Of a stretch of 34,412 nt of DNA, positions 21,815 through 30,193 are shown piece after piece; positions within the stretch are counted from its first letter, which is position 1, and each line of letters begins with the position of its first letter. The translations under genes and the position numbers were made by a program. Source of the DNA: Pseudomonadota bacterium (GTDB taxonomy: Bacteria > SAR324 > NAC60-12). The stretch covers positions 1-34,412 of the forward strand of contig SHAT01000020.1 of NCBI GenBank assembly GCA_004213175.1, read 5' to 3'. The notes below the pieces were generated by a model, which did no database searches, was not told the DNA's origin, and saw only the letters and a list, made by a program, of their open reading frames with translations.

Positions 21815-23146
21815 GTGAAAAAAATCCTGTTAAAAAATTTACATATAATCAATCCATGTTCCGATCATGCACTTGTTGAGAATGCCTATGTCGCAATTTA
21901 CGGAGACACGATTGAAAGTGTAAGTTCAGGTGAACCTGCCGGAGAGTTTGATGCTGTACATGACCTCTGTGGAAAAATTGCTCTGCCCGGCATGATCAAT
22001 GCTCACCATCATTTATATTCTGCACTCGCTGTGGGGATGCCCCTTCCGAAAAATAATCCTCGCAATTTCAATGAAATCCTAGAGCAGGTTTGGTGGAAAA
22101 TGGACCTAGCTCTTGACCGAGAATCTACACAGGCTTGTTTTGAGGCGGGATTAGTGGAGTCGCTTAAAGCTGGAACTACGACCATCATCGACCACCACTG
22201 CAGTCCTTCTTACATTGAGGGCTCACTCTCACTACTGGCAGAAACTTCAGAAAATTTCGGTTTAAATATTAGCACAGCATTTGAAATTTCTGATCGAAAT
22301 GGACAAGAAAAATTTGAAGCAAGTCTGCAGGAAAATATCGATGCCTTAAGCAAGTTTTCGGGAAATCAGCATGTTCATCCAATGTTAGGCTTGCATGCCT
22401 CTTTTACTCTCTCAGATCTTTCTTTAAGAAAAATTAGGGACAGTCTTGGCAAACTTAAATCCTGGGGAATTCACTCCCATGTTTCCGAAGATAAAGCAGA
22501 TGAGACTGATGCCCTGAAAAAAGGCTTCAACTCTGTTTTGGAGAGGTTAGAAGAATTTGATCTGCTCAATGAAAACGGACTCATTATTCATGGTCTGCAT
22601 ATAAAAGATTCCGATCTTGAGTTGATACAGAAACATGACTCTAAATTTGTTCACAATCCCTCCTCAAATGCGAATAACAGGGTTGGTATTACTCCTAATC
22701 AAAATCTATTAAAATTAAAATCTGGGCTTGGAACGGACGGAATGCAGAGCAACATGTTACGTGAAGCCAAAGAAGGAATGCTGATTCGCAGTTCACATCT
22801 TGAAGGAGGGAAAGACAGTGTTGACTATATGGAGTTGTTATTTAAAAATAATGCCGAAATTGCATCAAATTTATTCTCCGGAAGCATTGGAGGGAGCATA
22901 AAATTAGGTTATATTTTACCGGAGTACCAAGCGGATTTGGCTATTTTTGATTATTTGCCACGAACACCGATTTCAGAATCCACTATTTTTGGCAACATTT
23001 TTTTTGGTTTGAACAGCTTGCCCAGTGATGTCATGACAAGGGGTGAATTCCGGATTCGTGATTATCAACTTCTGGAAGTTTCGGAAGAGGAAATAAAAGC
23101 AAATGCAATTGAACAGTCGAAAAATCTATGGAGTAAGTTCAACTGA
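21815..23146 (+). CDS. ssnA: SsnA-type metal-dependent amidohydrolase
   Basis: This 443-residue protein belongs to the TRZ/ATZ amidohydrolase (TIM-barrel deaminase/chlorohydrolase) superfamily. Metal ligands are visible: NAHHHLY after GMI, HSHVSEDKADE, IIHGLHIKDSD and LGTDGMQSN. The stretch NFNEILEQVWWKMD and the HNPSSNANNRVG loop are characteristic of the SsnA branch. That branch is linked to selenium-dependent molybdenum hydroxylase loci; its reaction is unproven. GTG 21815 is chosen as start because GAGG lies five bases upstream; GTG 21809 is also in frame. It is first in the plus-strand cluster with ygfK and the molybdenum hydroxylase. A ring-opening or deaminating role on an oxidised heterocycle is inference from context. 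Confidence 0.87.
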   Translation: MKKILLKNLHIINPCSDHALVENAYVAIYGDTIESVSSGEPAGEFDAVHDLCGKIALPGMINAHHHLYSALAVGMPLPKNNPRNFNEILEQVWWKMDLALDRESTQACFEAGLVESLKAGTTTIIDHHCSPSYIEGSLSLLAETSENFGLNISTAFEISDRNGQEKFEASLQENIDALSKFSGNQHVHPMLGLHASFTLSDLSLRKIRDSLGKLKSWGIHSHVSEDKADETDALKKGFNSVLERLEEFDLLNENGLIIHGLHIKDSDLELIQKHDSKFVHNPSSNANNRVGITPNQNLLKLKSGLGTDGMQSNMLREAKEGMLIRSSHLEGGKDSVDYMELLFKNNAEIASNLFSGSIGGSIKLGYILPEYQADLAIFDYLPRTPISESTIFGNIFFGLNSLPSDVMTRGEFRIRDYQLLEVSEEEIKANAIEQSKNLWSKFN

Positions 23147-23226
23147 TATTCTATAAAACGTACATTTAACTCTTGTCTTGGAAATGGGAGGAATTCCTTG
23201 CACTAGAACTATTCTCATTTTTATTA

Positions 23227-23247
23227 CTCAGAGCCGTAGTATCTGAG
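23227..23247 (+). other. Hairpin between ssnA and ygfK
   Basis: CTCAGA and TCTGAG form a perfect six-base stem around a nine-base loop, followed by GGAATATTTTT. It could be a weak terminator or attenuator that lowers expression of ygfK relative to ssnA. A separate ten-base palindrome (AGGAATTCCT) lies at 23189-23198. Both may be chance. Confidence 0.3.
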
Positions 23248-23279
23248 GGAATATTTTTCATTTAAACTTCAAAATTGTT

Positions 23280-25358
23280 ATGGCTGAACTAATTCCACAT
23301 CCTTTTGCTTCACTTGTTAAAAGGATGTTCTATGAGTTGGAATCTGAACAATCAATTTTTGATTTTCCGTCAAAAAAATTTTTCTGCGGACTTTCTGGAA
23401 AAGATTATTCAGTAAAATTTCACGCGGAAAGAAGTTCTTCACCACTTGGACCAGCTTCAGGACCTCAAACCCAAATGGCACAAAATATTTTGCTCTCATG
23501 GCTGGGTGGATGCAGGATAATGGAACTTAAAACTGTGCAAATTCTCGATGAACTGGAAATTCCACGACCATGTATTGACATGCAGACTGTCGGTTACAAT
23601 GTGGAATGGTCACAGGAATTACTGATAAATCAGTCACTACATGAATATGTTAAAGGTGCGATGCTAATAGAAATTCTTCAGGCCAGCGGGAAGTTGGAGC
23701 TGGGTGAGAATTTCAAAGATGTGCTTTTTGATATGAGTGTTGGTTACGATTTGGCAGGAATTAAATCTGACAAAGTGCGGCAGTTTATTGAAGGTATGCA
23801 AGATGCGTCTGAAATAGTGGAGCATTACCGACAACAAATTCCAGAGCAATTTCGTCAATTTCGTGAACTGAACTTTCAAACCAGAATTTCTGACACACTG
23901 ACTTTAAGTACATTCCACGGTTGTCCTCCTGAGGAAATTGAAAAAATTATTGATTATCTTTTCCGTGAACACGGTTTGAACTGCATTATCAAACTTAATC
24001 CAACTCTCTTAGGAAGAGAAAAGGTAAGACATATATTCAACGAAATCCTCGGTTATTCTGATGTTCATGTTCCTGATGAAGCATTTGAAAATGACGCCAG
24101 TTGGGAACAGGCTCAAGGTTTTGTTGAACGTCTAGGTGAAACCGCAAAAACTCTTGGCTTAGGTTTTGGAGTGAAATTTAATAATACACTGATTGTGGAG
24201 AATCATAGAGACTTCTTCCCCCAAAGTGAAAAAGTAATGTACCTTTCGGGGACTCCTCTACATGTTTTAGGTATCCATTTGGTGCAGCAATTCCGTGAAA
24301 AATTTGCTGACCAATTCCCAATTTCATTTTCTGCTGGCATTGACAAAACAAACTTCGCAGATGCAGTCGCTTTAGGTTTGACCCCAATAACAGTTTGTAG
24401 TGATTTACTTAAAGTAGGCGGGTATAGCCGTACATTCGGATATTACAAAGAGTTAAATTCACGCATGGACAAATTCGGGGTCAATGATATCGAAAGTTAT
24501 GTACTCAAAGCATATGGAAAAGCTGAGGAGGCACTGGTAAATATAGGTTGCGGTGCTGGGAATACTTCTGGCAAAGAAGAAGAAGCAGTGAGTGCTCTCC
24601 GCCAAGCATTGGAAAACGAGGGTGAAATCGGTAAAGTTGTTCGAGCAGAAGCACCGTTGGTGAATGATATTTTTGAAAAATTACTTTCTGAAGTGAAATT
24701 TCTTAACACTGAAGCATATGTCCATGAGGTCACCAATCAGTTACGTTATACTTTGGAAAAAAACTCAAATCCTCCTAGGAAAGTTGGGACTACACTTGAA
24801 CTATTCGACTGCCTCACCTGCGATAAGTGCATTCCAGTTTGCCCTAATGATGCCAACTTTGCTCTGAAGATTCCTCAGGGAGAAACTGAAATACTGGAGT
24901 TTGAAAAAAATAAATCTGGATGGTTGATCAAAAACAGAGATAGTTTGAAATTAGCAAAAAAATATCAAATTGCGAACTTTGCTGATTTTTGTAATGAATG
25001 CGGAAACTGTGATATTTTCTGTCCTGAGGATGGTGGACCGTATTTGCTCAAACCTAGATTTTTCGGCAGTAAAGAAACGTTTCAGGAATTTAACCATCGT
25101 GATGGTTTTTACATAGAAAATATGAAATCTGAGGAGAATCTGTCAACAGTATTTTCCCGTTTCGGAGGTAAGGAATATCGGCTTGAAACTGAAGGAAAAA
25201 TTGTCAAGTATTCTGGTCCGGATTTTGAGGTTCAGTTTTCAAGAGACGATCCGGAAAATACAATCTCTGGTAAGGCAACAAATAGAGTAAGTTTTTTGAA
25301 TTATGAGATAATGAAGATGATGAGAGACTCATATGACGTCTCTGCTCGCCGTTATTAG
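23280..25358 (+). CDS. ygfK: YgfK-like iron-sulfur oxidoreductase lacking the FAD/NAD module
   Basis: This 692-residue protein matches YgfK at both ends. The N-terminal part (1 to about 470) is a TIM-barrel dihydroorotate-dehydrogenase-like domain with SSSPLGPASGPQTQMAQNI, LSTFHGCPPEEIEKI and IIKLNPTLLG. The C-terminal part has two 4Fe-4S motifs: CLTCDKCIPVC (Cys511, 514, 517, 521) and CNECGNCDIFC (Cys571, 574, 577, 581). In E. coli YgfK (about 1030 residues) a GltD-like FAD/NAD(P) reductase domain lies between these parts. Here the sequence passes straight from one to the other without any GxGxxG nucleotide site. The frame is continuous, so this looks like a designed short form. It is called a putative selenate reductase subunit in databases, a weakly founded name. 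It probably passes electrons for the next gene. Confidence 0.85.
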   Translation: MAELIPHPFASLVKRMFYELESEQSIFDFPSKKFFCGLSGKDYSVKFHAERSSSPLGPASGPQTQMAQNILLSWLGGCRIMELKTVQILDELEIPRPCIDMQTVGYNVEWSQELLINQSLHEYVKGAMLIEILQASGKLELGENFKDVLFDMSVGYDLAGIKSDKVRQFIEGMQDASEIVEHYRQQIPEQFRQFRELNFQTRISDTLTLSTFHGCPPEEIEKIIDYLFREHGLNCIIKLNPTLLGREKVRHIFNEILGYSDVHVPDEAFENDASWEQAQGFVERLGETAKTLGLGFGVKFNNTLIVENHRDFFPQSEKVMYLSGTPLHVLGIHLVQQFREKFADQFPISFSAGIDKTNFADAVALGLTPITVCSDLLKVGGYSRTFGYYKELNSRMDKFGVNDIESYVLKAYGKAEEALVNIGCGAGNTSGKEEEAVSALRQALENEGEIGKVVRAEAPLVNDIFEKLLSEVKFLNTEAYVHEVTNQLRYTLEKNSNPPRKVGTTLELFDCLTCDKCIPVCPNDANFALKIPQGETEILEFEKNKSGWLIKNRDSLKLAKKYQIANFADFCNECGNCDIFCPEDGGPYLLKPRFFGSKETFQEFNHRDGFYIENMKSEENLSTVFSRFGGKEYRLETEGKIVKYSGPDFEVQFSRDDPENTISGKATNRVSFLNYEIMKMMRDSYDVSARRY

Positions 25359-25391
25359 TGAGTCTTGTATATTGACTATGAAAGGAGATAA

Positions 25392-27941
25392 ATGGAATTC
25401 AAACTAAACGGTAACTCAATAGATTTCGAGGGAGATCCGGAATTATCTTTAATGACATATTTACGTGATATTGAAAATATAATCTCGCCTAAGGACGGTT
25501 GTGCCCCGGAGGGAGTCTGTGGATGTTGTTGTGTACTGCTGGATGGGAATCCTCTCAAAGCCTGTATTGCACCAATGAGACGTGTAGCCGGAAAAGAAGT
25601 GGTAACGATGGAAGGACTGGATGCAAATAAAAAAGAAACTGTGATCAATGCCTTTGCCACCGAAGGAGGTCTACAATGCGGATTTTGTACACCGGGAATC
25701 ATCATGAAAGTCTGGCCATTGTTGAATCAGGGATTTGTTACAGAAAGCGAAGTCAACAAAGCCCTAAATAGTAACCTCTGCCGTTGCACAGGTTATAAAA
25801 AAATCACTAAATCCTGTCTCTCTGCAGCTCAAGCTTTACGAAATAATGCTAAAATCGAGCTACCTAAAAGCAACGGGAAAGTTGGTGAAAGCCTGCTAAA
25901 ATATGACGCACTTAGACTTGCTTCAGGAGAGGCTCCATATGTCGCTGATCTTAAATTTACAGGTATGGTACACGGTGCCTTGAAATTCAGTGAACATCCC
26001 AGAGCAAAAATTTTAAATATTGACATTTCTAATGCAGAAAAACTGGAAGGTGTGTTACGTGTTTTTACTGCGGAAGATATTCCTGGCGATCGTTCCACCG
26101 GACTGATTGTACCGGATTGGCCCTTGATGTTAAAGCGTGGAGAACTAACACGTTATATGGGTGATGTTCTAGCTGGAGTTGTTGCTAAAACTGAGAAAAT
26201 CGCACGTGAAGCTGTTACTCTGATCAAGGTGGAATATGAGGTGCTTGAGCCTGTTACGGATCCTTTTGAGGCACTTGCCGCTGACTGTCCGCAAATTCAC
26301 GAAAGTGGAAATTTATTATCTAACCTTGAGATTAAGAGAGGTGACAACAAGCAGACAGAAAAAGAAAGTGCTTTTGTCACAAAAGGAAATTACAAAACAC
26401 AACGAATTGAACATGCATTTTTGGAAATCGAATGCTGCTTGGCAAAACCTTCAGGAGATGGTGTTGAAGTTTTTTCTCAGAGTCAGGGAGTCTATGAAGA
26501 CCGCAACAGTATTAGTAAAATTTTGGGGCTACCACTGGAAAAAGTTGTTGTGGTTTTAATGCCAAACGGAGGAGGTTTCGGTGGTAAGGAGGACATTTCT
26601 GTGCAGGGTCATGCAGCCCTATTTGCTCACCTTCTTCAAGTACCCGTGAGAGTTGCGCTGACTCGTCCGGAATCGCTTTGCATGCATCCAAAGCGGCATC
26701 CGATGAACATGGAAATCTCTCTTGGTTGTGATAAAAAAGGTAAGCTGACTTTCGTTAATGCGGATATAATCGGTGACACTGGTGCTTATGCATCAGTAGG
26801 CATGAAAGTATTGGAACGTGCGGCGGGACATGCCACCAGTGCGTATTCTATTCCCGTTGTAAATATTCGTAGCCGAGCGGTTTACACCAATAATGTCCCA
26901 TGTGGTGCAATGCGCGGATTTGGTGTAAATCAAATTAATTTTGCGATTGAAAGTTGTATTGATGAACTTTGTCTCCAGGGTGGTTTTGACCGCTGGCAAA
27001 TTAGATATGACAATGCTCTCCAGCCGGGAGACCGTACCTCGACGGGTCAAGAAATAACTTCCGGAATAGGAATTCAGAAAACATTGTTGGCAGTCAAAGA
27101 GCAGTTTGAAAACGCAAAATATGCAGGAATTGCCTGCGGGATGAAAAACACCGGAATCGGAAACGGGGTTTCTGACGAAAGTATAGTCAAGGTGTTGATT
27201 GAGTCACCAACTGAAATAAGTATTCATCATGGATGGACGGAAATGGGCCAGGGAGTTTTTACGATGGCAGTTCAGTTTTTATGTGAAGCAACTGGTGTAG
27301 ATCCGGATTATGTAAAAGTAAAAGTTGATACTTCCAAAGATGCGCCTTGCGGTATGACAACTGCTTCACGTGGTACATCTCTAATTGGAAATAGTGTTTT
27401 GGACGCAGGTAAAAAATTAAAAGCAGATTTGGAAAAACATTCTCTTACAGAATTGGTAGGTAGAGAATATATAGGAGAATGGTCCTGTACGTGGACCACA
27501 GCAATTGAGGATAATCTAGAGGAGCCTAAAACTCATTATTCATACAGCTATGCAACTCAGGTTGTGACTCTGGATGACTCAGGAAAAGTGGATACTGTCT
27601 ATGCTGCTCACGACGCTGGAAGGATAGTTAATCCAATTTTGTTTGAAGGTCAGCTCGAAGGCTCAGTTCACATGGGACTGGGTTATGCGCTTTCTGAAAA
27701 ATTTGAAATGGAAGAGTCCCGTCCAGTACACACAAAGTTCGGTAAACTTGGAATGATTCGTGCGGCGGCTACACCACGTATCGTTATTATCGGTATCGAA
27801 GAACCCGATGAATTTGGTCCATGTGGAGCAAAAGGTGTTGGCGAAATAGGTCTCGTTCCAACTGCATCTGCTGTTGCAAATGCTTTTTGCCAGTTCAATG
27901 GCGAACGACAATATGAGCTACCTTTAAAGAAAGTTAAATAA
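25392..27941 (+). CDS. Fused 2Fe-2S/molybdopterin hydroxylase (selenium-dependent xanthine dehydrogenase type)
   Basis: This 849-residue enzyme of the xanthine oxidase family carries the iron-sulfur and molybdenum parts in one chain. Cys37, 43, 46 and 58 form the plant-type 2Fe-2S site, and Cys96, 99, 130 and 132 (CGFC...CRC) the second. The molybdopterin part has GGGFGGKEDIS, GAMRGFGVNQ and GMTTASRGTSLIGN. The catalytic Glu818 lies in KGVGEIGLVPTASA. Length and layout fit the selenium-dependent molybdenum hydroxylase group. Substrates would be N-heterocycles such as purines. No FAD subunit gene (ygfM/xdhB) and no selD, yqeB, yqeC or xdhC is in the window. AAGGAGAT precedes the ATG, the best ribosome binding site in the cluster. 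It follows ygfK by 33 bases. Confidence 0.88.
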   Translation: MEFKLNGNSIDFEGDPELSLMTYLRDIENIISPKDGCAPEGVCGCCCVLLDGNPLKACIAPMRRVAGKEVVTMEGLDANKKETVINAFATEGGLQCGFCTPGIIMKVWPLLNQGFVTESEVNKALNSNLCRCTGYKKITKSCLSAAQALRNNAKIELPKSNGKVGESLLKYDALRLASGEAPYVADLKFTGMVHGALKFSEHPRAKILNIDISNAEKLEGVLRVFTAEDIPGDRSTGLIVPDWPLMLKRGELTRYMGDVLAGVVAKTEKIAREAVTLIKVEYEVLEPVTDPFEALAADCPQIHESGNLLSNLEIKRGDNKQTEKESAFVTKGNYKTQRIEHAFLEIECCLAKPSGDGVEVFSQSQGVYEDRNSISKILGLPLEKVVVVLMPNGGGFGGKEDISVQGHAALFAHLLQVPVRVALTRPESLCMHPKRHPMNMEISLGCDKKGKLTFVNADIIGDTGAYASVGMKVLERAAGHATSAYSIPVVNIRSRAVYTNNVPCGAMRGFGVNQINFAIESCIDELCLQGGFDRWQIRYDNALQPGDRTSTGQEITSGIGIQKTLLAVKEQFENAKYAGIACGMKNTGIGNGVSDESIVKVLIESPTEISIHHGWTEMGQGVFTMAVQFLCEATGVDPDYVKVKVDTSKDAPCGMTTASRGTSLIGNSVLDAGKKLKADLEKHSLTELVGREYIGEWSCTWTTAIEDNLEEPKTHYSYSYATQVVTLDDSGKVDTVYAAHDAGRIVNPILFEGQLEGSVHMGLGYALSEKFEMEESRPVHTKFGKLGMIRAAATPRIVIIGIEEPDEFGPCGAKGVGEIGLVPTASAVANAFCQFNGERQYELPLKKVK

Positions 27942-28007
27942 TTAAAAATGCGGGGTTATTCTTGTTTGAGATCGCCCTACTGATATAAATAAACTTGAGA
28001 TCTTTTA

Positions 28008-29240
28008 ATGTCATTATCTAATCTTCGTATAAACATAGACCGTCTTATCTCAAGAATTGAAGGACTAGCTGAAATTGGAGCAATTGACGGCGGCGGTGTA
28101 TGTAGAATGGCGCTGACCGATGAAGATCGTCAGGGGCGTGATCTGGTTGTTAAATGGATGCATGAACTTGATCTGGAAGTTACAGTTGATCAAATTGGAA
28201 ACGTTGTCGGGATTCGTGCAGGACAGGAATCCGGAAGACCTGTGATGACAGGATCACATATAGATACGGTGGCAAGTGGCGGACGTTATGATGGAAATCT
28301 AGGGGTTCTTGCAGGTTTGGAAGTAATTGAAACCTTGAATGACTCCAACATTATAACACGAAAACCGATTGGAGTTGGTTTTTTTACCAATGAAGAAGGT
28401 TCCCGTTTTGCTCCTGACATGATGGGGAGTGGAGTTCATCAAGGTGCTTTTGAACTTAAAAGGATGTTGGATGTCCTTGACATTGATGGAGAACGTGTTG
28501 GAGATGAGCTCGAAAAAATTGGTTATGCTGGAGACACCTCAACAGGTGATTTTCGTGCAGACAGTTTTTTTGAACTGCATGTTGAGCAAGGTCCAATTCT
28601 TGAGTTGGAGGATTATGAAATAGGTGCAGTTGAAGGTGTTCAGGGTATTTCCTGGAATGAATATCGGATTGGCGGTACCGCAAACCATGCAGGGACAACA
28701 CCTATGAGGCTCAGGCATGATGCAGGATACGTAGCAGCAGCTATTTCGATAGAGGTACGACGCCTTGCCAAGGAAATGGGTGGTGATCAAATCGGAACTG
28801 TCGGCGTAACAAAACTAAATCCGGGACTGATAAATGTGATTGCTAAAGAAGCACTGATTACAATTGATATGCGTAATACAGACGAACAGAAATTACAAGA
28901 AGCGGAACGGTCAATCGGGTCATTTATTGAACAAATCTGCAAAGCAGAAGGGGTGACCTGCTCAAGCCGCACACTCGCCAGATTTGAGCCTGTTTTATTT
29001 GATAAAAAAATGATTTCATTAGTATCTGAGACAGCATCAGCACTTGGTTTCCGTGTAAAATCAATGCCATCTGGAGCTGGACATGATGCACAAATGTTTG
29101 CACCGAATTGTCCAACAGCCATGATCTTTGTTCCCAGCCAAAACGGTATAAGTCACAATGTAGCAGAATATACTGAGCCAAAACACCTTCAAGCCGGTGC
29201 CGATGTGCTTCTGCAAATTATGCTGCATAAATCTTTATAA
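28008..29240 (+). CDS. M20-family N-carbamoyl-L-amino-acid hydrolase / allantoate amidohydrolase
   Basis: This 410-residue protein is a dizinc M20-type amidohydrolase. Metal ligands are in place: His84 and Asp95 (GSHIDTVASGGRYDGNLG), Glu129-Glu130 (FTNEEGSRFAP), His191 (ELHVEQGPILE) and His383 (SHNVAEYT). The dimerisation-domain segment GTANHAGTTPMRLRHDA is typical of the HyuC/AllC group. These enzymes cleave ureido groups from N-carbamoyl-L-amino acids or allantoate, releasing CO2 and ammonia. Sequence alone does not choose between the two. Standing next to an N-carbamoyl-D-amino-acid hydrolase favours the carbamoylase reading, while the purine-type hydroxylase upstream favours allantoate. 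GAGAT lies just before the ATG. It follows the hydroxylase by 66 bases and precedes the nitrilase-fold gene by 14. Confidence 0.88.
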   Translation: MSLSNLRINIDRLISRIEGLAEIGAIDGGGVCRMALTDEDRQGRDLVVKWMHELDLEVTVDQIGNVVGIRAGQESGRPVMTGSHIDTVASGGRYDGNLGVLAGLEVIETLNDSNIITRKPIGVGFFTNEEGSRFAPDMMGSGVHQGAFELKRMLDVLDIDGERVGDELEKIGYAGDTSTGDFRADSFFELHVEQGPILELEDYEIGAVEGVQGISWNEYRIGGTANHAGTTPMRLRHDAGYVAAAISIEVRRLAKEMGGDQIGTVGVTKLNPGLINVIAKEALITIDMRNTDEQKLQEAERSIGSFIEQICKAEGVTCSSRTLARFEPVLFDKKMISLVSETASALGFRVKSMPSGAGHDAQMFAPNCPTAMIFVPSQNGISHNVAEYTEPKHLQAGADVLLQIMLHKSL

Positions 29241-29254
29241 ACAATAATAGTTTG

Positions 29255-30193
29255 ATGCCAAGAATCATAAAAGTAGCTGCAGCACAACTCGGTCCCATAG
29301 CCTTAGCTGAAACACGTTCTTCAGCAGTCAAACGTATGATAAACCTAATGCAAAATGCCAAAGCACAAGACGCTGAGTTGGTTGTTTTTCCAGAACTGGC
29401 ACTAACGACTTTTTTCCCGCGCTGGTATTTCGAGGAACAGTCCCAAATTGACAAATTTTTCGAAACGGAAATGCCAAACAAACAGATACAACCTTTGTTT
29501 GATGAAGCAAGGAAACTAAAAATCGGCTTCAATTTCGGTTTTGCAGAACTTGTTGAGGAAGACGGAGTCACCCGTCATTTTAATACTGCGGTGATTGTTA
29601 ATGATCGGGGAGAAATTGCTGCTAAATACCGGAAGATACATTTACCTGGTCACATAGAAAATGAAACTTGGCGAGCGTTTCAGCATCTTGAGAAAAGATA
29701 TTTTGAAAAGGGTAATTTAGGATTTCAGGTTCATAAGTTATTTAGCGGAAAGATCGGCATGTGTATATGTAATGACCGCCGTTGGCCGGAGACTTTTCGT
29801 GTCATGGGACTGCAGGGAGTAGAGCTTGTAGTTTTGGGTTATAACACACCAAAACATTATCCGCCTGCACCTGAACATGATCATCTGCAAGAGTTTCATA
29901 ACCATTTGTCTTTACAGGCTGCAGCGTATCAAAATGGCACCTGGATTGTCGCTGTTGCGAAAGCCGGGAAAGAAGAGGACTGTGAGCTGATAGGAGGTAC
30001 GTGTATCATTGCACCTACAGGAGAAATTGTCGCCGAGTGCAAAACACTCGCAGATGAGTTGATTTTGGCTGAATGTGACCTAGAACGCTGCAAGGAGATT
30101 CAGGAAAACATTTTCAATTTTGACCTTCATCGTCAACCTGAAGACTATTCTTTAATTACCGAAGCTAAAAAAGAATCCCCCCCAAACCATTAA
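29255..30193 (+). CDS. N-carbamoyl-D-amino-acid amidohydrolase (nitrilase superfamily)
   Basis: This 312-residue protein aligns by eye, almost without gaps, to the Agrobacterium D-carbamoylase. FPELALTTFFPRW, KYRKIHLPGH, FQHLEKRYFE, CNDRRWPETFRVMGLQG and the end IFNFDLHRQPEDYSLI are shared in style and order. Counting from ATG 29255, the catalytic triad is Glu47, Lys127 and Cys172, the same numbers as in that enzyme. It hydrolyses N-carbamoyl-D-amino acids to D-amino acids, CO2 and ammonia, the last step of D-hydantoin use. A TTG lies directly before the ATG and lengthens the frame by one codon. It starts 14 bases after the M20 gene. Its stop overlaps the stop of the convergent PhyH gene. Confidence 0.93.
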   Translation: MPRIIKVAAAQLGPIALAETRSSAVKRMINLMQNAKAQDAELVVFPELALTTFFPRWYFEEQSQIDKFFETEMPNKQIQPLFDEARKLKIGFNFGFAELVEEDGVTRHFNTAVIVNDRGEIAAKYRKIHLPGHIENETWRAFQHLEKRYFEKGNLGFQVHKLFSGKIGMCICNDRRWPETFRVMGLQGVELVVLGYNTPKHYPPAPEHDHLQEFHNHLSLQAAAYQNGTWIVAVAKAGKEEDCELIGGTCIIAPTGEIVAECKTLADELILAECDLERCKEIQENIFNFDLHRQPEDYSLITEAKKESPPNH

